Assembly: GCA_016205905.1 (NCBI GenBank)
Contig: JACQSP010000031.1
Span: 1 to 32,875 of the forward strand
DNA length: 32,875 nt
Reading direction: 5' to 3'
Source of the DNA: Candidatus Woesearchaeota archaeon
GTDB lineage: Archaea; Nanobdellota; Nanobdellia; Woesearchaeales; DSVV01
Below, in pieces: positions 21,461-31,444 of the stretch. The notes below the pieces were generated by a model. The model was not told where the DNA came from. It ran no database searches and saw only the letters and a list, made by a program, of their open reading frames with translations. Position numbers and translations under genes: made by a program. The stretch's first letter is position 1, and the number at the start of each line of letters is the position of its first letter.

Positions 21461-23008
21461 ATGGCTGAAAAATCAATAATATCAATCGAAGAAATGTCAA
21501 CCTTTTGCAAAAGAAAAGGATTTGTTTATTCTAATAGTGAGATTTATGGCGGAATGTCTGGTTTTTTTGATTATGGTCCTTTGGGCGTTGAAGTAAAAAA
21601 CAATATTAAACAGGATTGGTGGAAAACATTTGTAAAGAGCAGAGACGATGTTGTTGGTATTGATGGTACAATTATTTCACACCAAAAAGTTTGGCAGGCT
21701 TCTGGCCACGTCAGTTGTTTTGCTGATTTAATGGTTGAATGCACAAAATGCAGGGCAAGGAAGAGAGCAGACCAGCTGATAGAAGATGAGTTAAGTATTG
21801 CAGCAGAAGGGCTTTCTAAAGAAGATATCAATAAACTAATCGAGCAGAATAATCTTAAATGCCCTTTTTGCAAAGGCAGCCTGAGCAAGCCAAAGGAATT
21901 TAATCTAATGTTCAAAACCTTTGTTGGTCCTGTTGAATCTGAAGAAGCTGTTGCATATTTAAGGCCTGAAACAGCACAGCAGATGTTTACAAATTTCAAG
22001 ATTATTGCAGAAACTTCAAGAGTGCAGCTGCCGTTTGGGATTGCACAGATAGGCAGAGCTTTCAGGAATGAAATTTCTCCAAGAGATTTTCTGTTCAGAT
22101 GTCGAGAATTTGAGCAGATGGAATTAGAATATTTTACACATCCCGACGAGAAAAAGTGCAGTTTATTGGCAAAGGATGATCTAAATTATGAATTTCAGAT
22201 TTTAACAGCAGAAACACAGGAAAAGAAAAGCTCACATGAAAAGAATCAAAAAAAGGATCTGCATGAAAAAGTCCATATTCAAAAATTAAAAATAAAAGAT
22301 ATCTTAAAAATGCAGTTAATGGAAGAATGGCATGCTTATTGGCTGAAACAGCAGTACCAATGGTTTGTTGATTTAGGAATAAAAAAAGAAAACTTAAGAT
22401 TAAGGGAGCATAGAAAAGACGAGCTTGCGCATTACAGCTCAGCATGTTTTGATATTGAATACAATTTTCCGTTCGGCTGGAAAGAAATTCATGGCATGGC
22501 AAACAGAGGCAGCTTTGACCTAGAACAGCATCAGAAACATTCGAAAAAAAGTTTTGAACTCTTTGACGAGGCAACAAAGAAAAAAGTATTGCCAAAAATA
22601 ATTGAGCCTTCTCAGGGTGTAGACAGAGCTTTTCTGGCATTCATGTTTGACGCATATCATCATGAACCAGATAATAAAGAAAGAGATTGGATTGTGTTAA
22701 AACTGCATAAAAAACTTGCGCCAACACAAATCGCAGTATTGCCGCTAGTAAACAAACTTGAAGACAAGGCAAAGGAAGTTTACAATATGCTTAAAAATGA
22801 ATTTGTTTGCTTCTATGACAGGTCAGGAGCAATAGGAAGAAGATATGCAAGAGCAGACGAGATAGGAATTCCATTATGCCTAACAATTGATTTTGAAACC
22901 ATTGAAAAAGATAATTGTGTAACAATAAGAGACAGAGATACAACGAAACAAGTAAGAGTAAAGATTACTGATTTAAAAGAAAAGCTGAGAGAAAAGTTCT
23001 GCGGATAA
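21461..23008 (+). CDS. glyS: Glycyl-tRNA synthetase (alpha2, class II)
   Basis: This 515-residue enzyme charges tRNA-Gly. The order of motifs is that of the archaeal/eukaryotic homodimeric GlyRS: GFFDYGPLG (34-42) near motif 1, two CxxC pairs (94/97 and 134/137) for zinc, RPETAQ (168-173), motif 2 FRNEISPRD (201-209) and motif 3 GVDRAF (386-391). The anticodon-binding domain starts near LAPTQIAVLPL. A Lys/Glu-rich insertion at about 250-275 (KKSSHEKNQKKDLHEK) is a small lineage-specific addition. The length is close to that of other archaeal GlyRS. It sits alone after the ACT-domain gene and is followed by a hairpin repeat and a convergent surface-protein gene. Confidence 0.95.
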   Translation: MAEKSIISIEEMSTFCKRKGFVYSNSEIYGGMSGFFDYGPLGVEVKNNIKQDWWKTFVKSRDDVVGIDGTIISHQKVWQASGHVSCFADLMVECTKCRARKRADQLIEDELSIAAEGLSKEDINKLIEQNNLKCPFCKGSLSKPKEFNLMFKTFVGPVESEEAVAYLRPETAQQMFTNFKIIAETSRVQLPFGIAQIGRAFRNEISPRDFLFRCREFEQMELEYFTHPDEKKCSLLAKDDLNYEFQILTAETQEKKSSHEKNQKKDLHEKVHIQKLKIKDILKMQLMEEWHAYWLKQQYQWFVDLGIKKENLRLREHRKDELAHYSSACFDIEYNFPFGWKEIHGMANRGSFDLEQHQKHSKKSFELFDEATKKKVLPKIIEPSQGVDRAFLAFMFDAYHHEPDNKERDWIVLKLHKKLAPTQIAVLPLVNKLEDKAKEVYNMLKNEFVCFYDRSGAIGRRYARADEIGIPLCLTIDFETIEKDNCVTIRDRDTTKQVRVKITDLKEKLREKFCG

Positions 23009-23052
23009 ATTGTTTCGATGAATAGAATTATTTTATTTGTTTCATTCATGGC

Positions 23053-23250
23053 ATGTCCAACAGGTTCACGAATAAAAGTAAAAGGTAAGAAGTATAAGGT
23101 AAGAGGTAGGATGATAACATCGTAGTCATTCCCTCTTACCTTATACCTCTAACTTCTTACCTTTTTATTCATGTGACGGTGGACTTCGTCCCACACACGG
23201 ATTGGGAGCGGTAAAAAGATTGAGAGAAACAGAATCTCCGCTAAACAAGT
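23053..23250 (-). repeat. Hairpin repeat element, copy C (GTAAGAGG-type core)
   Basis: The core arms (about 23070-23113 and 23131-23170) are made of GTAAGAGG/GTATAAGG units around GATGATAACATCGTA, matching copy B at 14142-14290 with the loop inverted. Unlike copy B it carries the family boundary, read on the minus strand as GTGGGACGAAGTCCACCGT and CACATGAA (23171-23194). It also has the flanking box GAAACAG...CTAAACAA (23226-23249). It lies between the convergent glyS and large surface-protein genes. Confidence 0.85.
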
Positions 23251-23269
23251 ATGAATTATTAAACCAAAA

Positions 23270-26200
23270 CTATCCAGGACCACTACCTCCGCCGCCTGAA
23301 GATGATGCTGGTTTTTCCATCGGAGCAGTAGATTCGCTCTTACACATATTAGTTTGGTCATTAGTATCTGCACAAGCATCACCTATATAATTCCCTTCAG
23401 CATCGCAGAATTCTCGACAAGTTTTGCCTTCTTCACAAGTTATTATATCATATTCAGGATAAATTTTTTCACCTTCTGGTGTTAAAGCCATACAATATAA
23501 CTCCCCTACTTTAGAATCCCATTTACAATGATCAAATTCGGACTCAGTATCGCCAAATTCAGAAGTGAAAGTTACTTTACCTGGTACGTTTGGATCCTTA
23601 CCATCATCAGTATCTTCACATTTCATTTCAGTAACTGGCTGTTGGCATATATCTTTCCAATCATTGCATTTCATTCCATAATCATTGCAGTCAATTAATT
23701 TTCCTGCAAGTTCATTTCCTTCACAATAAGTTTCGTAAAGCATAGTGTTAACAATATCATAATTTCCTTTATCACAATTATCTCCACTCATATCTTCAAA
23801 CCCAAATTCATTTGTGTAAATATTCTTGCCCTCTATGAATGGATCATCCGGCGCAGATTCAATCGGATCATTAGTGCAACTTTTTAATGACTCATCTTTT
23901 ACTAAACACTTTCCATTATAACAAACCTTGCCTTGCTCTTTGCAATTGATGACGTCATAAGCAAGATTATTTTCATCGCATTTGTAATTAAGGAGAATGT
24001 CTGTTTCTTGAGGAGTATATCCTACATTAGGAATATCTTCTATATCCTCTTCTTCAATACAATTATTTGAGAAATAATCTGTGTAACCAAACTCATTTGT
24101 ATATATCATCACCTGCCATTCCTCGCCTTCATTTTGGATTTCGCAGGATTTAAGGCTTTCATCAGGCATGACACATTTTCCGTTATAACATTTCATATCA
24201 TAATCAGCGCAGTTAATCAACACTTCCTGTTGTGTATTTCCATCACAATAAGATTCTGATAATAGTTCTTCATTTTCACAATAATCATTGTAACCATCTT
24301 CTTCACCAAAACCATTAGTGTATAAAGTTATGCCCTTTACAAAGGGATTTTTATTATCTTCTTCAGGCTGAGTTTCTTGCGATTCTTGCTGCGGTTCTGA
24401 TTGTGTTTGATTTGTGGTTTCACCAGCTGTTTCAGTAGTTTCTATAGCAACAGCAACCTCAACCTTAGGCACTGCAATATCTTCGCATTTAACTAAGCTA
24501 GTATCCTCAACCAAACATTCTCCTTTATAGCATTTCTTTCCTTCTACAGTGCAGTCAGTTATGCTGTAAGCAGGCTCATTTCCATTGCAATAAAATTGTG
24601 CCAGATAATTGCTTTCTTTTTCCCAGTTAAATGCCTCAATACTTGACACTTCATTAGTTTCACTGCATTCAAATTCAGCATCCTGTTCTTCGTCGCCAAA
24701 TTCATTAGTGTAATGAATAACATTCTCACCTTTTTTTTCAAACATATCGCATGACTTCAAACTTTCATCAACAACCACGCATCTACCATCATAGCAAGCC
24801 ATACCTTCTGAAGAGCAGTCGTAAGGCTCTGTCATCTTAAGCTCATCTCCATTGCAATAAAATTCTACTAATAGATTTGAATTTTCATTTTTTGAGTCTT
24901 TAATACAAAAATCATCATTATAATCTTCCAAGTTATATGCATTGACAGAATGAGTAACGCCATATTCATAAAAATTTAATCCATTATCTCCGCCATCTTC
25001 ACACACCATTAAGCTAGGATCAGGATAAGTGCACACACCATTTGCGCACATAGCTGCGCCATTTTCATTTTGATATTGGGTGCAGTCTGTAGTGCTTGCT
25101 TCGGGATAATTATTTTTTCCTGCTGAAAATTGTTGAACCTCATAATTTTTCCAGAGGCAATCATCATTATACTCTTCAGTTTCTCCGTTTAATTTAATAA
25201 ATAATCCAGTGCCATATACAAAAGGGTCATTATCTGGATCAGAATCCTCAAACTCATTTGTTTTGTCTGTTTTAACGCATTTTCCGTCTTTGCAGACTGC
25301 ATTTTCATAGAAACAACTTAACACATCGGATTCAGCTAATTCATCATTTTTGCAATAGTATTCTAATAAATATTCTTCATTTTTACATACATCTTTTAGT
25401 TTCATTTTTTCGCCGTCAATAGATGTGTAATCAACCTCACCATAAGTAAATATGCTTTTCATGCCTTCTTTATCCTGACAATTAAGATAATTGTTTTCAA
25501 TCAGCACGCATTTTCCATCCTTGCATTTAGCATCTAATAACGTGCAATCAATAACTTTTTCTCCCTGCGGATATACATAAAGGCCATTATCTAACTTATA
25601 AATTGGTGAAATACAGTATTGTTCATAAAGATAAACTTGATTATCAAAATCGCCGTACTTGTTGCACTGGTCTTTGTCATTATAAGCCTGGCTGGTATAA
25701 ATCCAGTTAATATCTCCGCTTTTCCAATAATTTTTTCCGTCATCTGTATCAAAACACCATGTGTTACAAATATTTTCTTCAGAGAAATCATTAGGCGTGT
25801 AATAATAATTGTCACCGAAATAAACTGTTTGGGATTTTTCATTGTTGTCCTCACCGCCTGCTCCAACTGCATCTTCTTCAGTACTATCTGAGGTTTCCTC
25901 AATATCATTCCCCGTATCTAGCACTATTGACACTTCATGGCTTTCTCCTAAAGTGCCAAATTTAAGGATGTTTGTTTTTGTAGGGTTTTTGACGAGGACA
26001 CATTCTCCCATATTAATTGGCTGCTCCTCTGCATCATAAGTAAATACAGACTTCTCGCTGTTCGCATATACAGCTATCTTGAAATTATCCTTTACATCTG
26101 CGTTTCCTTGATTGCATATTTCAAACTCAAAAAAGTTAACGCATGCCTCGCTTACAACATTTTCATTTATCTTGCCAATTACTAAATCAGGCAATAATGG

Positions 26201-27049
26201 CTCGTTTTTGCATTCTTTGTCACATCCATCACCATTAAGATTATTCCCATCATCGCATTCTTCTCCAATAAGATTTACTAAACCATCACCGCAGATTTTT
26301 AGAATACAAGCGCCTTTTATGCAAACATAATCTTCATCGCCAAAAATCTCTCTGCAGTCGAGCATTTGCGCAGGCTGCATTTGCGCAGGCAGTCCTGTTT
26401 TGCTGTCGCAATACGCTTCGTAAATATAAGGCATTCCATCTTTTTTGCATGTATCATATTCGACAACACATTCTTCTTTTATTTCATCATATTCTCCTGC
26501 ATACATATCTATCCAGTATCCAAAAGCACCAGAAGCTATTTTTAAGTCATCACCTGTTGGGTCAATACATGATTTCGCAAAAAGGTTTTGTTCAGTTATT
26601 TTAGAATATGCCTCATCTTTTGCTAATGAACAATACATTTCCTTTTCCTTTTGAATTTTTATTTTATTTATCCGATTTATTTTATCCTTAATTCTACTAT
26701 TGGTAGATTCTCTTGTTACCTTTTCTTTTATTCTGGTCGACATTGCGGTTTGTGTTTCTATAGCTTTTTTTCCGCCCTGACTCATTTGGTTAATCATCTT
26801 TATGACCATATCAGCAATGGAAGGAGTATTTTCTTCGTCTCTTTTAGAGTCTTGCTCATACTTCTGAGCATTTGATGCCATCATTATTACTTTTCTCGCC
26901 ATTCCAGCGAGGTTTGAGTTATTAGATATAATGTTGGATATAAGGATAAAGAGGGAGGATAAAACTAGCAAAATTATTAAAATAATTACAATGGTTAATA
27001 CGAGATTATGTCTTCTTTTTATGTAACTCATAACATTCTTTTTTTTCAT
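23270..27049 (-). CDS. Very large cysteine-rich surface protein 1
   Basis: This 1259-residue protein is anchored by one N-terminal membrane helix (about 15-41), with the rest presumably outside the cell. After a Lys-rich helical stretch come CGDGLVN...CDDGNN...GDGCDKEC (253-280), a DUF4215 Myxococcus-type cysteine-rich repeat, and a CARDB-like adhesion domain (about 287-385). From about 425 to 1230 there are tandem six-cysteine modules. Each ends in CxxGxCV followed by DESLKSC or similar, and often starts with TNEFG; most are 60-90 residues. A Gln/Glu/Thr-rich linker occurs at about 865-900, and the chain ends in SSGGGGSGPG. It is collinear with the 833-residue protein upstream but has extra modules. 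AAGGTGA precedes ATG. A role in adhesion or host contact is plausible. Confidence 0.85.
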   Translation of the reverse strand: MKKKNVMSYIKRRHNLVLTIVIILIILLVLSSLFILISNIISNNSNLAGMARKVIMMASNAQKYEQDSKRDEENTPSIADMVIKMINQMSQGGKKAIETQTAMSTRIKEKVTRESTNSRIKDKINRINKIKIQKEKEMYCSLAKDEAYSKITEQNLFAKSCIDPTGDDLKIASGAFGYWIDMYAGEYDEIKEECVVEYDTCKKDGMPYIYEAYCDSKTGLPAQMQPAQMLDCREIFGDEDYVCIKGACILKICGDGLVNLIGEECDDGNNLNGDGCDKECKNEPLLPDLVIGKINENVVSEACVNFFEFEICNQGNADVKDNFKIAVYANSEKSVFTYDAEEQPINMGECVLVKNPTKTNILKFGTLGESHEVSIVLDTGNDIEETSDSTEEDAVGAGGEDNNEKSQTVYFGDNYYYTPNDFSEENICNTWCFDTDDGKNYWKSGDINWIYTSQAYNDKDQCNKYGDFDNQVYLYEQYCISPIYKLDNGLYVYPQGEKVIDCTLLDAKCKDGKCVLIENNYLNCQDKEGMKSIFTYGEVDYTSIDGEKMKLKDVCKNEEYLLEYYCKNDELAESDVLSCFYENAVCKDGKCVKTDKTNEFEDSDPDNDPFVYGTGLFIKLNGETEEYNDDCLWKNYEVQQFSAGKNNYPEASTTDCTQYQNENGAAMCANGVCTYPDPSLMVCEDGGDNGLNFYEYGVTHSVNAYNLEDYNDDFCIKDSKNENSNLLVEFYCNGDELKMTEPYDCSSEGMACYDGRCVVVDESLKSCDMFEKKGENVIHYTNEFGDEEQDAEFECSETNEVSSIEAFNWEKESNYLAQFYCNGNEPAYSITDCTVEGKKCYKGECLVEDTSLVKCEDIAVPKVEVAVAIETTETAGETTNQTQSEPQQESQETQPEEDNKNPFVKGITLYTNGFGEEDGYNDYCENEELLSESYCDGNTQQEVLINCADYDMKCYNGKCVMPDESLKSCEIQNEGEEWQVMIYTNEFGYTDYFSNNCIEEEDIEDIPNVGYTPQETDILLNYKCDENNLAYDVINCKEQGKVCYNGKCLVKDESLKSCTNDPIESAPDDPFIEGKNIYTNEFGFEDMSGDNCDKGNYDIVNTMLYETYCEGNELAGKLIDCNDYGMKCNDWKDICQQPVTEMKCEDTDDGKDPNVPGKVTFTSEFGDTESEFDHCKWDSKVGELYCMALTPEGEKIYPEYDIITCEEGKTCREFCDAEGNYIGDACADTNDQTNMCKSESTAPMEKPASSSGGGGSGPG

Positions 27050-27086
27050 TCATTCACCTTAAATTTATAGTCCGCCTCCTAATAAT

Positions 27087-29588
27087 CTAAGTTTTACTGG
27101 TTGATAATTCTAACTCCTCAATCTTAATACATTCACCATCTTGACAAACCTTACCTTCTGCACATTCATTAATAATATATGCTAAATTATTTTCGTTGCA
27201 GGATATTTCTGCAATGTACTTATTCATGTAAGCAGAGTCAAACACTTCTTTGCTTTCACTGCATTCAAATTCATTGTACCACATATCATCACCAAATTCA
27301 TTAACATAATTAATGGTTGTTTCACCATTTTCTTCATCATCAATTACTTCACAAAACTTCTGGCTTTCATCAACATTTACACATTTTCCATAATGGCAAA
27401 CCATGCTTTCCTGTGAGCAGTCATAAGGCTCAGTCATCTTAAGCTCATTGCCATTACAATAAAATTCTACCAACAAGTTGGTGTTTTGTTCTACATTATC
27501 GCTTTCACTTGTATCTTCAACACAATAATCATAAGCATAATCTTTCATACCATATTCATTTACAGAATCAATATCCCCTAAATTATAATAATCTAATCCA
27601 TTATCACCTTCTTCTTCACAGCTCTTTAAAGAAGGGTTCGGATATGTACACACAGCATTTGCGCAAAGAGCAACACCAAATTCATTTGTGTATTGTGTAC
27701 AATCAATCTCTGTAGAATAAAGGTTATTATTTTGGTCAAGAGAATATTCAATTAATTTGTAATAATTCCATGAACAGAAATCTTCGCTGCCGGCAACAAA
27801 AGGATCATTCTCTGTATCTTCAGTCTTTGAGCCGTCTTTATTGTCAGGTTGCTCATCAGGTGGTTCAGATAATTCTACACATTTCCCATTTATACAAACA
27901 CCTTTTTCTGAGAAACAATCATATTCTTTAACATTAACAAGCTCATCATCTTTACAATAATATTCTTTTACATATTGATAGTCAATACATTCATCCTTTA
28001 ATAGCATCTTTTTTCCGTCAATAGAAGTATAATCCACTTCGCCATAAGTAAATGCATCCTGCCCTCCTTCCAAATCTTTACAGTTAAGATTATTTTCTTC
28101 AATAGGCACGCATTTACCATCTTCGCATTTCGCATCCATTACTGTACAGTCAACTTTTTTCTCGCCGTGAGGATAAACATAAAGGCCACTGTCTAATTGG
28201 AATATTGGTGAAATACAATACTGCTCCCAAAGAAAGACTTTATTATCAAAATTTCCTGTTTCGCAAGTATCTTCCATATTATTACTCATTCCAATATACA
28301 GCCAGTTTGCTGTTCCCTTATTCCAGTAATCTTTTCCATTATCAGTATCAAAACACCAGTTATCACAAATATTTTCTTCTGAAACGTCATTTGGTTTAGA
28401 ATAATAATTATCTCCAAAATAAATCTCTTGAGATTTTATATTATTATCCTCGTCTATCTCAGCAATATTATTGTCAACATCAATACTAAATATTACTTCA
28501 TATGTATCTCCAAGCTGGCCAAACTGCTGTATACTCATTTTTTGGGGATTTTTTACATTGACACATTCTCCTGCCTCAATCGTCTGTTCTTTGGAATTGT
28601 AAGAAAATGTTGAGCTTTTCCCATTCGCTTCAACATTAATGTTGAAATCTTTTGTTACAGTATCTTCTCCATAATTGCATATTTCAAACACAAAAGAATT
28701 AATGCAATTCTCGCTTAAGGCAATCTCATTTATCTTTCCTATGACTAAATCAACATTTGAAGATTCAACCTCAACCACAACTTCTGTTTTGCATTCTTCA
28801 TCGCAACCATCACCTGCAATGTTATTTCCGTCGTCGCATTCCTCTTCAACACCATCTATTACATTAACCAAACCATCGCCGCATTTCTTCATGACACAGG
28901 CGCCTTTAATGCATACATAATTTTCATCGCCAAACATATCCCTGCAATCTATCAAATTAGGTGAAAGTGTTGGCAGTTCTGTAACACTGTCGCAGTATGC
29001 TTCATAAAGATAAGGCAATCCTTCTTCTTTGCAGGTATCATACTCAACAAGGCATTCTTCTTTTTGCGGCTTGTCATAAGTATTAATCCAGTATCCAAAA
29101 GCACCAGAAGCAACCTTTAAATTATTATTTAATGGATTCACGCATACTTTTGAGAAAAGATTGTTTGTACTTATTTTTTTAGAAGCCTCTTCTTTCAATA
29201 CTGCACATATCTGCTCTTTTATTTCTTGTTTCTTTTTTTTCTCCTTTTCTTTATTTGACTTTTCTAATAGCTCGTTACGATTAAATTTGTCTAAAGCTCT
29301 TCTTTTTTCTTTGTCAGCTTCAAATGTGTTTTTATTGTAATTAGAAATACCTGTTTGTTTATCATTAATAAAAGTATTTGACTTTGTATATTTTTTTTCA
29401 GAATCTGTTGCTTTATGTTGACTGTTGTATGAAGAATAAGCAGGCAACATTTTTCTTGCAAAACCAGTAAGGTCTATTTTATTCTCTAAAACAAAAGAAC
29501 TGATTACAGCGCCGAATAATACGATTACAACAAAAGCTATGAAAATTAAATCTCTTCTTTTAAATCGTATTTTAGCAGGATATTTCAT
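27087..29588 (-). CDS. Very large cysteine-rich surface protein 2
   Basis: This 833-residue paralogue of the downstream protein has the same order of parts: N-terminal membrane helix (14-34), Lys/Glu-rich coil, DUF4215-type CGDGLVN...CDDGNN...GDGCDEEC repeat, CARDB-like domain, then about five six-cysteine modules, ending after CQDGECIKIEEL. It lacks the extra C-terminal modules and the Gly-rich tail. After the membrane helix both proteins carry a matching LTGFARKM/LAGMARKV motif (40-47 here), a possible processing or assembly site. ATG at 29588 was chosen because GAGGG lies five bases upstream; TTG at 29591 is also in frame. Only 37 bases separate it from the next gene, so the two are co-transcribed. 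A TATA-like GATATATATATG (about 29629-29640) precedes it. Confidence 0.85.
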   Translation of the reverse strand: MKYPAKIRFKRRDLIFIAFVVIVLFGAVISSFVLENKIDLTGFARKMLPAYSSYNSQHKATDSEKKYTKSNTFINDKQTGISNYNKNTFEADKEKRRALDKFNRNELLEKSNKEKEKKKKQEIKEQICAVLKEEASKKISTNNLFSKVCVNPLNNNLKVASGAFGYWINTYDKPQKEECLVEYDTCKEEGLPYLYEAYCDSVTELPTLSPNLIDCRDMFGDENYVCIKGACVMKKCGDGLVNVIDGVEEECDDGNNIAGDGCDEECKTEVVVEVESSNVDLVIGKINEIALSENCINSFVFEICNYGEDTVTKDFNINVEANGKSSTFSYNSKEQTIEAGECVNVKNPQKMSIQQFGQLGDTYEVIFSIDVDNNIAEIDEDNNIKSQEIYFGDNYYSKPNDVSEENICDNWCFDTDNGKDYWNKGTANWLYIGMSNNMEDTCETGNFDNKVFLWEQYCISPIFQLDSGLYVYPHGEKKVDCTVMDAKCEDGKCVPIEENNLNCKDLEGGQDAFTYGEVDYTSIDGKKMLLKDECIDYQYVKEYYCKDDELVNVKEYDCFSEKGVCINGKCVELSEPPDEQPDNKDGSKTEDTENDPFVAGSEDFCSWNYYKLIEYSLDQNNNLYSTEIDCTQYTNEFGVALCANAVCTYPNPSLKSCEEEGDNGLDYYNLGDIDSVNEYGMKDYAYDYCVEDTSESDNVEQNTNLLVEFYCNGNELKMTEPYDCSQESMVCHYGKCVNVDESQKFCEVIDDEENGETTINYVNEFGDDMWYNEFECSESKEVFDSAYMNKYIAEISCNENNLAYIINECAEGKVCQDGECIKIEELELSTSKT

Positions 29589-29689
29589 CAAAACCCTCTT
29601 TTTTAAGCAAATATATAATTATTAGAAATGGATATATATATGTATTACTATTTTTAAAGAATTTTCAAAGAAATCAGTTTATAATAGAA

Positions 29690-29884
29690 TCAGCTTACAA
29701 ACACAAAATACAATATTGTTAAAGAACCCCACATCTTAAACCTTAAGCCCCAGTCACCAAAGAATAACACCGCAAGCATAGATATTATGAAAACTAATGT
29801 AAGCCCCATATTGTTATGTTTAGAACACTCTTCTTTGCAAACTCTTTCATAAACCATGCCCATTGCAGGATATAAATTAGTCAT
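29690..29884 (-). CDS. Small membrane protein, 64 residues, upstream of the surface proteins
   Basis: Two membrane helices are predicted (about 26-42 and 49-63), after a short polar head containing two cysteines (VCKEECSKH). GGGGAGG lies seven bases upstream of the ATG, one of the best ribosome binding sites in the window, so it is likely a real gene. It is on the same strand as the two large surface proteins, with a gap of about 100 bases, and may belong with them. No family is recognised. Confidence 0.6.
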   Translation of the reverse strand: MTNLYPAMGMVYERVCKEECSKHNNMGLTLVFIISMLAVLFFGDWGLRFKMWGSLTILYFVFVS

Positions 29885-30213
29885 ATTATACCTCCCCTTT
29901 ATCAGGAATTAAGGAATTTAATAGCTTTTAAATAGTAAAATTAATGTAATCTCTCTTTTGGTTACAGATATAAGTTAAATGTGATCCTAAGACAAAAATA
30001 AAAAGATTAATTGTGATTAATGTATTAATGTAATCTTAAATCTTCTGACTGCCCCTACAAAAGTAATATGGTTGAAATATTATATATATCTTGTCCTTAT
30101 AATTTATATAACCTGTGAAAATGGAGCCTTACTCATGATATTATATTCTAAGCCACAATTAAAATTATATTGACCACAATATTTATTAAAAGAGCATATA
30201 AATGCATTAATCT
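29885..30213. other. AT-rich divergent intergenic region
   Basis: Contains no gene I can support. ATATTTATTAAA at about 30179-30190 is a good TATA box for the transporter ATG at 30214, with no ribosome binding site. Repeats of TTAATGTAATCT at about 29941-29952 and 30034-30045 may be regulatory. Confidence 0.4.
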
Positions 30214-31098
30214 ATGCTTTGGCTAATACTAGGATTAATCTGCGCATTTTTTTATGCATTATATCATTTGGCTAATAAAAAGTATATAAAAAATGCTGAT
30301 GCTACTTATTTTGCATTTTGCGGCATATTAATGACTGCAATTATCACTCTGCCTTTGTTACCATTATTATGGTCAAGGTTTGTGTTTAACTGGACTGTTA
30401 TTATCTCTTTTTTTATTGTGGGAATAATGGTAGTTATTACAAGACAATTGTATATGCATTCAATAAAGATAGAAGATGTTTCTATAACAACACCATTGTT
30501 AACAATAACACCATTATTTACTTTGATTCTTGGGATGGTATGGATTAAGGAATTTCCATCTTATATTGGGATTATAGGAATTGTTCTTTTAGTAACAGGA
30601 ACTTATTTCTTAAACTACAAAAGAAGAAAAGATGGACTTTTAGAGCCATTCAAGCTAATATTCAGAAACAAAGGCTCGTTATATATGTTTATTGTTGCAT
30701 TTATTTTTGGCATTGGCTCTATAATGGACAAGTTTATCATAAATAACTCTAATTATATTACTCATGTATTGATTTACAATTATTTTGTTATTCCGGTATT
30801 CGTTGCTTATCTTCTATTTAAAGAGAAACCGTCTTCATTTATCTCTAAAACAAAAAATATATTCAAAACTAATTGGAAAGGGTTGTTAATTACAACACTT
30901 ATTTATTTTGGAGTAATGTTATCATATGTGATTGCGATAAGTTTAACTTATACTGTTTATATTATATCACTAAAAAGAGTTTCAGCAATTTTCACTATAA
31001 TTATGGCTTATTTTTTATTTAAAGAAAAAAAGAATTTCTGGCACATTCTTTTCGGCACAGTGCTTATGGTTCTAGGTGTTGTGTTGATAGTTATATGA
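30214..31098 (+). CDS. EamA/DMT-family transporter
   Basis: This 294-residue membrane protein has about ten hydrophobic helices in two halves, each like an EamA domain. The first half carries a helix ending in TTPLLTITPLFTLILGMVWIKE, and the second ends in SAIFTIIMAYFLFKEKK, the matching position of the inverted repeat. EamA proteins move small metabolites or amino acids across the membrane; the substrate cannot be predicted. It starts about 25-30 bases after a TATA box, as a leaderless message. It stands alone, divergent from the surface-protein operon and upstream of a hairpin repeat and purA. Confidence 0.9.
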   Translation: MLWLILGLICAFFYALYHLANKKYIKNADATYFAFCGILMTAIITLPLLPLLWSRFVFNWTVIISFFIVGIMVVITRQLYMHSIKIEDVSITTPLLTITPLFTLILGMVWIKEFPSYIGIIGIVLLVTGTYFLNYKRRKDGLLEPFKLIFRNKGSLYMFIVAFIFGIGSIMDKFIINNSNYITHVLIYNYFVIPVFVAYLLFKEKPSSFISKTKNIFKTNWKGLLITTLIYFGVMLSYVIAISLTYTVYIISLKRVSAIFTIIMAYFLFKEKKNFWHILFGTVLMVLGVVLIVI

Positions 31099-31124
31099 TT
31101 TGCTGTTAATATGTGGCGAATGAC

Positions 31125-31361
31125 ATTTGTTTGGCTGAGGTTCTGTTTCTCAATCTTCTTTATATCTTTTTTTCGCTCTCAATCCTGTTTTCCGCTCACA
31201 ACTCGTTCGTGGGACGAAGTCCACCGTACCATGAAAAAAAACTGTTTGTCGTAAGTCGTTTGTCGTCTGTCGTAAACGGAAAAACAAAAAACGCAAAAAA
31301 CTGCTGACGACAAACGACCTACGGCTAACGGCTTACTCGCTCTTGGCTGCGCCCAGGAACT
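31125..31361 (+). repeat. Hairpin repeat element, copy D (GTCGT-type core)
   Basis: The flanking box ATTTGTTTGGCTGAGGTTC (31125-31143) matches the other copies in inverted form, followed by CCGCTCACAAC and the boundary GTGGGACGAAGTCCACCGTA (31209-31228). The core arms (31241-31279 and 31301-31335) are built from GTCGTnn units, unlike the GAAAG or GTAAGAGG units of other copies. The far end GGCTGCGCCCAGGAACT (31345-31361) matches the left end of copy A. It lies between the transporter and purA. The whole 31099-31444 gap is accounted for by this element plus a short purA leader. Confidence 0.85.
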
Positions 31362-31444
31362 ATATAAAAAGAACAATTAGATAGTTCAGAACAACAAACT
31401 ATTAAAACCTTCGCAGTTTCCTGAGGTTTGCAGAGGTGTTAAAT

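Noticed and set aside
23202..23390. 62-codon plus-strand ORF
   Set aside because: Overlaps the flank of a hairpin repeat and the C-terminus of the surface protein; no protein features.
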